Part shown: one piece after another, positions 41,697-50,223 of the stretch
Layout: each line of letters begins with the position of its first letter
How positions within the stretch are numbered: position 1 is the first letter of the stretch
Assembly: GCA_022827185.1 (NCBI GenBank)
Contig: JAJDTM010000065.1
Coordinates: 1-64,000 of the forward strand
Reading direction: 5' to 3'
DNA: 64,000 bases
Origin: Candidatus Poribacteria bacterium
GTDB taxonomy: Bacteria; Poribacteria; WGA-4E; WGA-3G
Program-made: the position numbers and the translations under genes
The notes under the pieces: generated by a model
Seen by the model: the letters and a program-made list of their open reading frames with translations, nothing else
Databases searched by the model: none
What the model was told of the DNA's origin: nothing

Positions 41697-42761
41697 ATGC
41701 TGCCTCGTGTCTTGAAAAATGGCGATCTGCTTCCTGACATCAATAAGATACTCATCATCCGCGTTGATGGCATTGGCGACTTGCTGAATTCGACCCCAGC
41801 GATTTCACTGTTACGGGAGAACTACGCATCCGCGGAAATCACTGTACTGGCGCGCCCGCTCAATGCCCCTGTGTTAATTGGTAACCCCGATGTCGATCGG
41901 GTTTTGGTCTTTGACCGCGATGGAAAGCACCGTGGTATCTCAGCACGACTCCAATTCTATCGCGAGTTACGTCGCGAGCGGTTTCAACTCGTCGTCGCCA
42001 TGCAGACAGCGATGTGGTCACATCTTGTCGCCTTTCTCTCCGGCGCGACTTACCGCTTAGGACGTTATCAGAAACGTTTTAGATCCACCCTCACACACGC
42101 ATGGCGCGGTAGATACCGAAAAGGTGAAACCCATGAAGTTGACAGGAACTTAGAACTCGTCCGATTAATCTGTGAAGGCGAAGGCAGACGGAAGTTGGTA
42201 TACCACGTGTTGCCCAACGAGATCACCACTGCTAAAGCGCAACGGACATCGTGGGGAGTCGAGGACGATGCATTTCTCATCGGTATCCATCCAGGCGGAA
42301 GTTCATTTGATAAACGCTGGCCCGAAAAGCAGTACGCTGAACTTGCCGACAGATTAGCGCAACAGTACAATGCAACGATACTCCTCTTACGTGGTCCTGA
42401 AGAAGCAGAATTGGTGCAGAATATTCAAGAAGCGATGCAGTCTCATGCGATCACTTACGCCCCAGAAACAATTCGTGAGTTGGGTGCGATGCTATCCTGT
42501 TGCGACTTGGTTGTTTGCAACGATTCTGGTCCGATGCATCTCGCAGCGGCATTAGATGCACCGATGGTCGCTATCTTTGGTCCGACCGACCATGTGGCGT
42601 GGCATCCGTTGAGCGAAAATGCCACTATTGTGCGAAGAGATATGCCGTGCTGGCCGTGTAGCGCGCATAAGTGCAAAATCGGTTGGGAATGCACGAAAAA
42701 ACTGCCCGTTGAACCGGTTTGGGATGCAACGATGGCAACTGTAGAAGCGAGACGAAAATGA
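41697..42761 (+). CDS. Heptosyltransferase-type glycosyltransferase (GT9), copy 1
   Basis: A 354-residue GT-B glycosyltransferase of family 9 (ADP-heptose:LPS heptosyltransferase type). N-domain: ILIIRVDGIGDLLNSTPAI. C-domain: GIHPGGSSFDKRWP and VVCNDSGPMHLAAALDAPMVAIFGPTD, both hallmark nucleotide-sugar-binding blocks. The C-terminal cysteines in MPCWPCSAHKCKIGWEC are common in this group. It adds a sugar (probably heptose) to a lipid-linked core or similar glycan at the cytoplasmic face. Its TGA overlaps the ATG of the next glycosyltransferase gene (ATGA), indicating translational coupling. Confidence 0.9.
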   Translation: MLPRVLKNGDLLPDINKILIIRVDGIGDLLNSTPAISLLRENYASAEITVLARPLNAPVLIGNPDVDRVLVFDRDGKHRGISARLQFYRELRRERFQLVVAMQTAMWSHLVAFLSGATYRLGRYQKRFRSTLTHAWRGRYRKGETHEVDRNLELVRLICEGEGRRKLVYHVLPNEITTAKAQRTSWGVEDDAFLIGIHPGGSSFDKRWPEKQYAELADRLAQQYNATILLLRGPEEAELVQNIQEAMQSHAITYAPETIRELGAMLSCCDLVVCNDSGPMHLAAALDAPMVAIFGPTDHVAWHPLSENATIVRRDMPCWPCSAHKCKIGWECTKKLPVEPVWDATMATVEARRK

Positions 42762-43993
42762 AAATTGTCGTAGTCTGTTGGGGCTCAACGGGAGATGTCT
42801 ATCCTGTTTTAGCATTGTCGGAACGTCTGCTGGAACGTGGACATCACGTACGGGTCTGTTCACCAGCACTCTATAGAGACAAAATCCTTGAGGTTGGCGC
42901 GGAATACTACGAGATAGACGTCCCTTTTGATTTGGCAGAATTTCACGCGGCGATGGATGCTATCATCCCAAAGCGTGACCCGACCGCGATGCTACGGTTG
43001 ATCGTAGAAGAAGGGATTGTGCGCCGTGGCGGAAAATGGTATCAGGATTGCTTAGCCGCAATGAAAGGGTTTGATATCGCGATCTGCCATTCAGTAGACA
43101 TCCCCGGACAGGAGGCTGCGATTCGTAACGGGATTCCGTGGCTCACCGTGACGTATTGTCCGGGTTTCATCAAATGCTTAGATTTCGCGCCCTATCCCTT
43201 CCCTAACTGGGGACGTATATCCAACGCTATTGTGTGGAAATTGGTGCAACTCCGGCTTGCGCCGAGTATAGACGCACTCTTTAATCAATTTATCGCGTCA
43301 GTCGGCGGAGAACCGAGGCGGACAGTGGCATTAGAAGGAATGTACTCGCCACATCTGAACCTGATCGCCGTATCTCCAGTGCTTTGTCCACCAGCCGATT
43401 TTCCATCAAACCACAAATTCACGGGGGTATGGCACCTCGCGGCTCCGGATTATATCCCGCCGCCTGAACTTGTCAACTTTTTAGCCGAAGGCCCACCACC
43501 TCTCATCATCACATTTGGCTCTATGGGTGGCTCAAATGGACGTGAGACAACAGAAATCTTGATTGAGGCTGTTAGAAAGACAAACCAACGTGCGATCATC
43601 CAAGCGGGATGGGGACAACTCGGCACGCAAGAAACATTACCGAACATCTATTGCACAGAATATGTGCCACATCAGTGGCTGTTTCCGAAAGGGTATTGTG
43701 TTGTACATCACGGTGGCGCGGGAACTACCGCTTCGGTGTGCCGTGCGAAAGTCCCATCTGTTGTTGTAGCACACCATGCGGATCAACCGTACTGGGGAAA
43801 ACGCTTATTCGATTTAGGGGTTGCGCCTAAGCATTTGCGCCGCCGGAACCTTACCGCCGAACGCTTGGCGAAACGCATTCAGCAAGTCTTAGCGACTCCA
43901 GAGATGACCACACAAGCACAAGTCTTGGGAAAACAGATAGAAACAGAAGATGGCTTGACAACAGCCGTTGAACTCGTCGAATCTTTTGAATAG
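42758..43993 (+). CDS. UDP-glycosyltransferase-like protein (GT1/GT28-type, sterol-glucosyltransferase-like)
   Basis: About 411 residues starting MKIVVVCWGSTGDVYPVLAL, an N-terminal GSTGDVxP motif typical of sterol glucosyltransferase/MGT-like GT1 enzymes. The acceptor-binding middle is followed by the donor-binding C-domain: ITFGSMGG, then VPHQWLFPKGYCVVHHGGAGTT and VVAHHADQPYWGKRLFDLGV, where HGGAGT and the DQPYWG block hold the nucleotide-sugar. Product could be a glycosylated lipid, sterol/hopanoid or natural product. It starts at the ATG overlapping the GT9 stop codon. Confidence 0.87.
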   Translation: MKIVVVCWGSTGDVYPVLALSERLLERGHHVRVCSPALYRDKILEVGAEYYEIDVPFDLAEFHAAMDAIIPKRDPTAMLRLIVEEGIVRRGGKWYQDCLAAMKGFDIAICHSVDIPGQEAAIRNGIPWLTVTYCPGFIKCLDFAPYPFPNWGRISNAIVWKLVQLRLAPSIDALFNQFIASVGGEPRRTVALEGMYSPHLNLIAVSPVLCPPADFPSNHKFTGVWHLAAPDYIPPPELVNFLAEGPPPLIITFGSMGGSNGRETTEILIEAVRKTNQRAIIQAGWGQLGTQETLPNIYCTEYVPHQWLFPKGYCVVHHGGAGTTASVCRAKVPSVVVAHHADQPYWGKRLFDLGVAPKHLRRRNLTAERLAKRIQQVLATPEMTTQAQVLGKQIETEDGLTTAVELVESFE

Positions 43994-44086
43994 TTTTCAG
44001 TTATCATGCCTCGCAGTGAGAGCAGTTTTCAGTTAAGAGGGTTGCTAAGGCAGTGTCCCAAGATGTTAACTGAAAACTTTAAAAAA

Positions 44087-45079
44087 ATGAAAAAAATCCT
44101 TGTTTTTAGTTTCAGTTTCATTGGTGATGCAGTCCTCTCCACGACCATTATTCAACCACTAAAAGCACACTTCCCAGATGCACATATCACCTTTCTCGTT
44201 GGACCAAACGCGTTTGATCTCTTCGTTACCGAACCGAACATTGATGCTACTCTTGTTTATGACAATCGCGGCGAACACGCCGGTTGGAAAGGACGGCTGC
44301 ACCTTATAAAAACTTTACGACGTGACCAATTTGATCTCGTTGTGAACCTACGAGATAGTCTCACAGCACGGTGTATTGGTGCGGAACATTGGGGAATGGT
44401 TCGCGGTGAGAGCAATCGTCATGCTGTTACCCGCTATCTGGAGGTGCTTCAGAGACATGGCATTGACACAACGGACACACATCCACATTTACAACTAACT
44501 GAAGACGAACAGACTATAGCGCACTGCTTTCTCACCGAAGCAGGCATTACCTCGGAACGGTTGTTAATCGGCATTCATCCAGGTGGAAATTGGGAATATA
44601 AGTTGTGGAGTGCAAAGAACTACGCGTTAGTCGCGAACGCTTTGTGTAAAGCACAAAATACAGCGATCTTACTCTTCACCGGTCCAAATGAGGGGGAACT
44701 CCAAAAGCAGGTTTCGGAATTGATGGATGTTCCGCCAATTCTTGTCAAAACGGATAATCTACGGCATCTTGCGGCATTAATTTCTGCGTGTGATGTCTAT
44801 ATTGGTAATGACACGGGACCAATGCATATTGCGTCAGCAGTGGATACGCCGGTAGTCGCGCTTTTCGGTTCAACGAACCCTATGCGGAGCGGTCCTTATG
44901 GTGAGAAACATTCAGTTGTGCAGAGTGGAATAGAACTGGGCTGTAACCCGTGTCATCCGGGTCGGCATCCGGGGGGATGCGGTGCTGGCAGTTGTGAAGT
45001 GATCGCGGGGATTACAGTGGAACAGGTATTGGACGCAGTGGAGCGTCATACTTCTTCAATCTCAGCACCAAGCAGATAA
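44087..45079 (+). CDS. Heptosyltransferase-type glycosyltransferase (GT9), copy 2
   Basis: About 330 residues from the ATG at 44087 (MKKILVFSFSFIGDAVLSTTII); upstream in-frame starts would add a non-conserved tail. Hallmarks: N-terminal FIGDAVLSTTI, GIHPGGNWEYKLW in the C-domain, and YIGNDTGPMHIASAVDTPVVALFGSTNP. The C-terminus is cysteine-rich (CNPCHPG, GGCGAGSCEV). It probably works with the preceding GT9 and GT1 enzymes in assembling one glycan. Its stop lies ten bases from the convergent copA stop, and no terminator fits in between. Confidence 0.9.
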   Translation: MKKILVFSFSFIGDAVLSTTIIQPLKAHFPDAHITFLVGPNAFDLFVTEPNIDATLVYDNRGEHAGWKGRLHLIKTLRRDQFDLVVNLRDSLTARCIGAEHWGMVRGESNRHAVTRYLEVLQRHGIDTTDTHPHLQLTEDEQTIAHCFLTEAGITSERLLIGIHPGGNWEYKLWSAKNYALVANALCKAQNTAILLFTGPNEGELQKQVSELMDVPPILVKTDNLRHLAALISACDVYIGNDTGPMHIASAVDTPVVALFGSTNPMRSGPYGEKHSVVQSGIELGCNPCHPGRHPGGCGAGSCEVIAGITVEQVLDAVERHTSSISAPSR

Positions 45080-45088
45080 CATTGAGTG

Positions 45089-47326
45089 TTACGATTTTTT
45101 CTGCCATTGCAGCCGTAGACTGTTTAGCACAACAGATACACTGCTAAATGCCATCGCAAACGCTGCGAGCATCGGGTGTAGTTCTCGAAACATCGTCGGA
45201 ACGAAAGATAGCGGATACAGCACACCTGCTGCGATAGGAATCAATAGGACATTGTAGAAAAACGCCCAGAAAAGGTTCTGTTTAATCGTCCGCATCGTGG
45301 AACGACTGAGCCGAATCGCATCAGGGAGTCCACGCAAATCGCTGTGCATGAGCGTCACGTGTGCTGTCTCCCGCGCAATATCGGTGCCCGTGCCGAGTGA
45401 GATGCCGATATCGGCTTGTGCCAATGCGGGGGTATCGTTAATACCGTCGCCTACCATCGCGACGAGTCCACCATTTTCCGCTTGTAGTTTTTTAACGGCT
45501 GCTGCTTTGTCTTCAGGTTTGAGTTCTGCCATGACATCGCCAATCCGCGCAGCCTTGGCAATCGCATCAGCCGTAACGCGGTTATCGCCTGTCATCATTG
45601 TTACAGTACACCCCAGTTCGTAGAGTTCCGCGACCGCACCTTGCGCTTCCGATTTCAATGTGTCCGCGACCGCCAGAAGCCCAACAACATGTCCATCAAC
45701 AGCGACCCATAAGACGGTTTTCGCCTCGGTCTGTAGACGTTCTGCTTTTTCTTCAAATCTCTTCGTCGAAATACCTTGCTGTTGAATTAAAGATAAATTG
45801 CCTATGATAACACTATTTTCACCAACCTGTGCGGCGATACCGTGTCCAGTAATAGCTTTAAACTGACTCGGTGTAGTGATGTCCAATCCACGTTCCTGAG
45901 CGGCTTGGACAACAGCTTTTCCGATAGGATGTTCACTGCCACGCTCCGCAGTGGCAGATAATTGTAAGAGTTCTGATTCGTCTTTATCCGTGAAAATATC
46001 GGTAAGTGTGAGTTTTCCTTCTGTCAAAGTGCCTGTTTTATCGAGAACAATTGTGGTTAAATCTCCAGCGCGTTCGAGTGCTTCACCATTTCGGAAAAGG
46101 ATACCGCGCTCTGCGCCGATACCGGTTCCCATCATAACAGCAGTCGGTGTAGCGAGTCCCAATGCACACGGGCAGGCTGTGACAAGGATCGCAACTAAGC
46201 GGAGCATTGCCGGGGTGAACCCTTCACCAAGGAGGAACCACCACGTGAGAAACGTCACAACGGCAATCCCAGTGACAACAGGCACAAACACATTCGTGAC
46301 AGCATCGGCGACGCGTTGGATAGGTGGCTTGCTCCGTTGAGTCGTGTATACCAATTGTACAAGACGAGAAAGGGCTGTTTCAGCCCCGACGTGCATGGCT
46401 TCAATCGTGAGCATTCCACTCTGGTTCATCGTTGCCGCGGTCACAGCGTCGCCCGGTGTCTTATCTACCGGCAAACTCTCTCCGGTGAAGACGCTTTCAT
46501 CGACAGCACTTTTGCCGTTGCGTACCACGCCATCAACAGGGATACTTTCGCCGGGACGGACAAGCAGAACATCTCCGACATCGACCTGTTCAATAGGGAT
46601 GTTTTGTTCTTCGCCGTCTTTTAAGCGGCATGCTGTTGTGGGGGAAAGTTGCGGGAGTTTTTTCAAGGCTGCGCTTATCTTACCTTTGACCCGTGCTTCA
46701 AGCAGTTTCCCCAACTTAATCAAAGTGATAATAACCGCGGCTGTCTCAAAATAGACGTGCGCGCCGAAGCGTTCCCCTGCCCCCGTCGTGAGTGCAATCG
46801 TCACAATGAGGCTATAGAAAAACGCCACGGATGAACCCATAGCGACAAGCACGTCCATATTGGCAGATCGGTTGCGCAGTGCCTTAAAACCGCCGATGTA
46901 ATAGTCCCAAGCGACATAACCCTGCACAGGGAGAGCTAAACCAAACATTAACCAGTTAACCCAATGCGCAGATGCCCACTCACCCAACAAGTTCATATCT
47001 CTGCCCATACTCATCAGAAAAAGTGGGACCGTGAAGATGCCCCCAACGATGAATTGCATCTTTTGCCGTCGGAATTCTTCAGCACGAGCTTCGGCTTCTT
47101 CGTCTTCATCGACAACATCAAAACCGAGATCTCGGATCTTATCAACAATGGTTTCCTCATTGAGCGCGGACGCATCAAAAGTAACCGCGGCATATTCCGT
47201 GGCGAGGCTGACTTCCACGGCAAGTATGCCATCCATCTTTTTAATATGCCGTGTGATGGTGCTTACACAGCTTTCGCAGTGCATTCCGGTGATAGGGAGC
47301 GTAATTTGGTGTTCCACGGTATACAT
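45089..47326 (-). CDS. copA: Copper-exporting P1B-type ATPase
   Basis: A 745-residue heavy-metal P-type ATPase. A single N-terminal HMA domain carries GMHCESC (C17, C20), the membrane Cu+ site CPC lies in VTACPCALGLATPT (near residue 387), the phosphorylation site is DKTGTLT, and the hinge TGDN and MVGDGINDTPALA complete the set. CPC with GMxCxxC indicates Cu+ (or Ag+) export. The length matches one-HMA CopA proteins. A very strong ribosome binding site, AGGAGGTGA, abuts the ATG. No copper chaperone or CueR/CsoR regulator is adjacent. A large hairpin lies upstream at 47376-47428. Confidence 0.95.
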   Translation of the reverse strand: MYTVEHQITLPITGMHCESCVSTITRHIKKMDGILAVEVSLATEYAAVTFDASALNEETIVDKIRDLGFDVVDEDEEAEARAEEFRRQKMQFIVGGIFTVPLFLMSMGRDMNLLGEWASAHWVNWLMFGLALPVQGYVAWDYYIGGFKALRNRSANMDVLVAMGSSVAFFYSLIVTIALTTGAGERFGAHVYFETAAVIITLIKLGKLLEARVKGKISAALKKLPQLSPTTACRLKDGEEQNIPIEQVDVGDVLLVRPGESIPVDGVVRNGKSAVDESVFTGESLPVDKTPGDAVTAATMNQSGMLTIEAMHVGAETALSRLVQLVYTTQRSKPPIQRVADAVTNVFVPVVTGIAVVTFLTWWFLLGEGFTPAMLRLVAILVTACPCALGLATPTAVMMGTGIGAERGILFRNGEALERAGDLTTIVLDKTGTLTEGKLTLTDIFTDKDESELLQLSATAERGSEHPIGKAVVQAAQERGLDITTPSQFKAITGHGIAAQVGENSVIIGNLSLIQQQGISTKRFEEKAERLQTEAKTVLWVAVDGHVVGLLAVADTLKSEAQGAVAELYELGCTVTMMTGDNRVTADAIAKAARIGDVMAELKPEDKAAAVKKLQAENGGLVAMVGDGINDTPALAQADIGISLGTGTDIARETAHVTLMHSDLRGLPDAIRLSRSTMRTIKQNLFWAFFYNVLLIPIAAGVLYPLSFVPTMFRELHPMLAAFAMAFSSVSVVLNSLRLQWQKKS

Positions 47327-47375
47327 TCACCTCCTACGGAGAAAGAATGGTAAAAGGCACAGGAAGGGCTTAATT

Positions 47376-47428
47376 GGAAGGATGGAAGGTTGGAAACAGT
47401 GGTGCTTCCACTCATCTCCCATCCTTCC
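47376..47428. repeat. Large hairpin upstream of copA
   Basis: GGAAGGATGG (47376-47385) pairs with CCATCCTTCC (47419-47428), with an inner AGTGG/CCACT stem around TGCTT. It lies between the end of the oxidoreductase gene and the start of copA on the minus strand, and could end the upstream transcript or be a dispersed palindrome. Confidence 0.5.
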
Positions 47429-47451
47429 ATGTTTCAACAATCTCTTAACTG

Positions 47452-48420
47452 CTATGTTAGGTGTACAGGTAGTCCTGTTTCCAAAGATTCGTTGGCAGCG
47501 ATGGACAAAATAGCGGTTTTCGCGGCATCGGAATATGGAGATCGGATTGCGCTACCATCCCCTGTCCGAACAGCCTCAATAAAGGTGCTATCCATATCAA
47601 TAGTGCAATTGTTTTGCGGGTTCCACGTAGTTTTCTCATCGGCAGTAGAGAGCACAAGCGCACGACGGAGGTGGTATTCCAGGGAACCGTCTTCACAGAA
47701 GATGTCTAACCCAGAACGACTCATTCCATTTGTTGTGAAGCAGGCGGAGAACATGATACCGAAAACACCGCTCTCAAATTGCAAAGAGACCGCAGATGCT
47801 TCTTCAATATCGTAATCGGTATCAGGGATCAGATCATAGCGTGCAACGGCATAGACAGTTTTGACTTCGCCGAAGAGGTATCTCGCCATATCAAATTCGT
47901 GGGTGGTCTGCTCCATGAGTTGTCCACCAGATTTCGCCTTCTCGCGCCACCATCCGCCGGGCATACCGCCCATCCAATAGCCCATGAAGAATCCGACGCG
48001 TCGGGAAGCGAGGAGTTCCTGCGCTTTGTCGATGATGTCAAGATAACGTTCTTGATACCCGGTAGCCGTGATGATGCCCTTGTCCTCTATTATCGCTGCG
48101 ATCTCCTTTGCGTCGTCAGCATCCATGTGTACCGGTTTTTCGACAAACATCGCCAATCCAGCGTCAATAACAGCACGTTCAGGTGCGCCGTGGGCAAACG
48201 GCGGGATCGAGATATACACAGCATCCAGTTCTTCGCTCGCGAGCATTTGGTTGTAGTCGGCGTAAGCCTTACCACCGTATTGCGTAACAGCCCGTTCCGC
48301 TTTTTCAACGACAATATCACAAAAGGCGACGAATTGTGAGTCGCCGATCTCGGTTAATTCACGTAAATGACGGTTCATGTTACCGCCTGTGCCGATAAAG
48401 CCTAATCTAACGTCTGACAT
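47452..48420 (-). CDS. Gfo/Idh/MocA-family NAD(P)-dependent oxidoreductase
   Basis: A 322-residue dehydrogenase from the ATG at 48420 (MSDVRLGFIGTGGNMNRHL), where AAAAGAG lies about ten bases upstream; an open frame continues upstream but would overlap a better-supported small gene. The N-terminal Rossmann motif GFIGTGGNM binds NAD(P). The EKPVHMDADDAKEI segment contains the family's EKP motif with its catalytic Lys. The substrate-binding C-domain includes GYWMGGMPGGWWREKAKSGGQLMEQTTHEFD, where the H of the THxxD motif is seen. Substrate is a sugar or polyol not predictable by eye. Confidence 0.92.
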   Translation of the reverse strand: MSDVRLGFIGTGGNMNRHLRELTEIGDSQFVAFCDIVVEKAERAVTQYGGKAYADYNQMLASEELDAVYISIPPFAHGAPERAVIDAGLAMFVEKPVHMDADDAKEIAAIIEDKGIITATGYQERYLDIIDKAQELLASRRVGFFMGYWMGGMPGGWWREKAKSGGQLMEQTTHEFDMARYLFGEVKTVYAVARYDLIPDTDYDIEEASAVSLQFESGVFGIMFSACFTTNGMSRSGLDIFCEDGSLEYHLRRALVLSTADEKTTWNPQNNCTIDMDSTFIEAVRTGDGSAIRSPYSDAAKTAILSIAANESLETGLPVHLT

Positions 48421-48436
48421 ATTTTTAAACTCTTTT

Positions 48437-48664
48437 CTATTTATATTCTGAGTGTTCGAGGTGATTCTCATCTTCAGCGAACGCGTCAACTGCCGAGTGA
48501 AGTTCCTCAAGGGTGTCGCTGGTGGCGACTTTCCCAAAAAGCACCTCCAGCTGGTCGCGATTGTCAAGGGTGCGTATCTTTTCAACGAGTGGTTCTGGCA
48601 CACTGCGAAAATTATACCACTTCTCACCTGTTTTCTCAAGTTTTTCGCCAATCCGGTATGGCAT
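48437..48664 (-). CDS. Small hypothetical protein translationally coupled to nuoN
   Basis: A 75-residue acidic protein (MPYRIGEKLEKTGEKWYNF start, DQLEVLFGKVATSDTLEEL, ends HLEHSEYK). No family recognised. It has no signal peptide, membrane segment or metal motif. Its ATG overlaps the nuoN stop codon by one base (TAATG), the classical coupling signal, and it ends 16 bases before the oxidoreductase start. The predicted secondary structure is mostly helical (inference). Confidence 0.5.
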   Translation of the reverse strand: MPYRIGEKLEKTGEKWYNFRSVPEPLVEKIRTLDNRDQLEVLFGKVATSDTLEELHSAVDAFAEDENHLEHSEYK

Positions 48665-50097
48665 TAAAATACGGAATTCTGTGCGGGTGTTAGCATGAGC
48701 GATGGTAAGATACCGATAAGGAACACACCAATCGCCGCGATGACGAGTCCAATAACGAGGGTTGAGGCATAAGGACTGAACTCCAACTCTTCCTCTGGCT
48801 CACGCATATACATTGTTACAACGACGCGTAGATAGTAGAACGCCGATATAGCAGTGTTGATAGCGCCGACAATAACGAGCAGATAGAGTTCTGACCCGAT
48901 CGCCGCTTTAAAAAGATAAAGTTTCCCGACAAACCCGGCTGTCGGTGGGAACCCTGCAAGCGACAGAAGCATAACCGTCATAAACATAGCCAGTAACGGT
49001 TTTCGGGTGCCAAGTCCAGCGTAATCCGAAATCAAGAGGCTCTCGCCATCTTCGGTTTTTGCCAAGATAACCGCACCGAACGCGCCGATGTTCATCACGC
49101 AGTAAATTAGCAGATAGAGCATTGCGCTCGAAATTCCGTCATTATTTGCCGCCGCCAAGCCTATCAGCACATAGCCAGCGTGTGCAATACTCGAATACGC
49201 GAGCATCCGTTTGATATTCGTTTGCGAAATCGCGATGATATTTCCAACGGTCATTGTTAACATCGCTAATAGGATGAGAACACCACTCCACTCAACTTGC
49301 AGGGTTGGTAACGCCTCCATGAAGATTCTGAGGAACGCTGCAAACCCAGCCGCTTTTGGTCCGGCGGAGATAAACGCTGCGATCGTCGTAGGTGCCCCTT
49401 CATAAACATCAGGTGCCCATTGATGGAACGGGACAATCGCGACTTTAAACCCGAACCCTACAACAAGCAGAAACATTCCCGCCAACAGCAGCGGCGACTT
49501 GTTTTCTGCCGTAACCGCCTCAGCGATTGCCGGGATACTCGTTGTTCCAGCACCCCCATAAATCAGGGCGATCCCATAGAGGAAGAACGCGCTTGCGAAC
49601 GCACCGAGCAACAAGTATTTCATCCCTGCCTCGCTTGAAGCAGGACTCTCTCGGAAATAGCCCGCTAACACATACAACGATAACGACATGAGTTCCAAGC
49701 CGAGGAAAACGATAATCAACTCATTACCTGCAGCCATCAACATCATACCGAGTGTGGCAAGCAAAATAAGTAGATAATAAGGTCCCTGCTTCCTACCGCC
49801 TCTATCCAAATAACTCATAGAAATCAAGGTAACCAAAATTGTCGAAACGAGGAAGATAATGTTAAAGAAGAGGGAAAAATTATCTACCTTGAACATGTCG
49901 TTGAATTCGACACCAACTGTGCCAGTGTAATGCATCTGGATGGAGACCCATAGGGCAATCCCGGCACCAACGATTGTCATCCAACCGAGAACAGTTTTGG
50001 AAATAGCATCAAAAAGGTCAAAGACGAGGACAATGATCAACGTTAAGGCGATAACCAGTTCCGGCATCAATAATTGCCAGTTAATCTCTATTGGCAT
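48664..50097 (-). CDS. nuoN: NADH-quinone oxidoreductase subunit N
   Basis: A 477-residue antiporter-like membrane subunit of complex I with about 14 helices. Typical NuoN blocks: MSLSLYVLAGYFRESPASSEAGMKYLLLGAFASAF, PFHQWAPDVYEGAPTTIAAFISAGPKAAGFA, IKRMLAYSSIAHAGY, and LSLAGFPPTAGFVGKLYLF. The Lys and Glu residues of these blocks form the proton channel. Last nuo gene on the minus strand, 127 bases after nhaD; it overlaps a small gene downstream. Confidence 0.95.
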   Translation of the reverse strand: MPIEINWQLLMPELVIALTLIIVLVFDLFDAISKTVLGWMTIVGAGIALWVSIQMHYTGTVGVEFNDMFKVDNFSLFFNIIFLVSTILVTLISMSYLDRGGRKQGPYYLLILLATLGMMLMAAGNELIIVFLGLELMSLSLYVLAGYFRESPASSEAGMKYLLLGAFASAFFLYGIALIYGGAGTTSIPAIAEAVTAENKSPLLLAGMFLLVVGFGFKVAIVPFHQWAPDVYEGAPTTIAAFISAGPKAAGFAAFLRIFMEALPTLQVEWSGVLILLAMLTMTVGNIIAISQTNIKRMLAYSSIAHAGYVLIGLAAANNDGISSAMLYLLIYCVMNIGAFGAVILAKTEDGESLLISDYAGLGTRKPLLAMFMTVMLLSLAGFPPTAGFVGKLYLFKAAIGSELYLLVIVGAINTAISAFYYLRVVVTMYMREPEEELEFSPYASTLVIGLVIAAIGVFLIGILPSLMLTPAQNSVF

Positions 50098-50168
50098 TTT
50101 TTAATTTCCTTTGCAGCGTACAAAATTTTCTGCAGTAGTTATCATCCACTGGAAAATCTCGAAAGTGT

Positions 50169-50180
50169 CTACTGCAGTAG
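50169..50180. promoter_or_regulatory. CTACTGCAGTAG palindrome between nhaD and nuoN
   Basis: A perfect 12-base palindrome, with a second CTGCAGTAG half-site copy at 50130-50138. It could be a binding site for a dimeric regulator or a mere repeat; no supporting evidence for function. Confidence 0.25.
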
Positions 50181-50223
50181 TCCAAAAATTGGGTCAAACT
50201 GGCACCCACAAGCAGATCTTGAA

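Noticed and set aside
47452..48651. A longer form of the Gfo/Idh/MocA protein starting at 48651
   Set aside because: The added residues do not match the family, which starts MSDVRLGFIGTGG at 48420, and they overlap a small gene coupled to nuoN.
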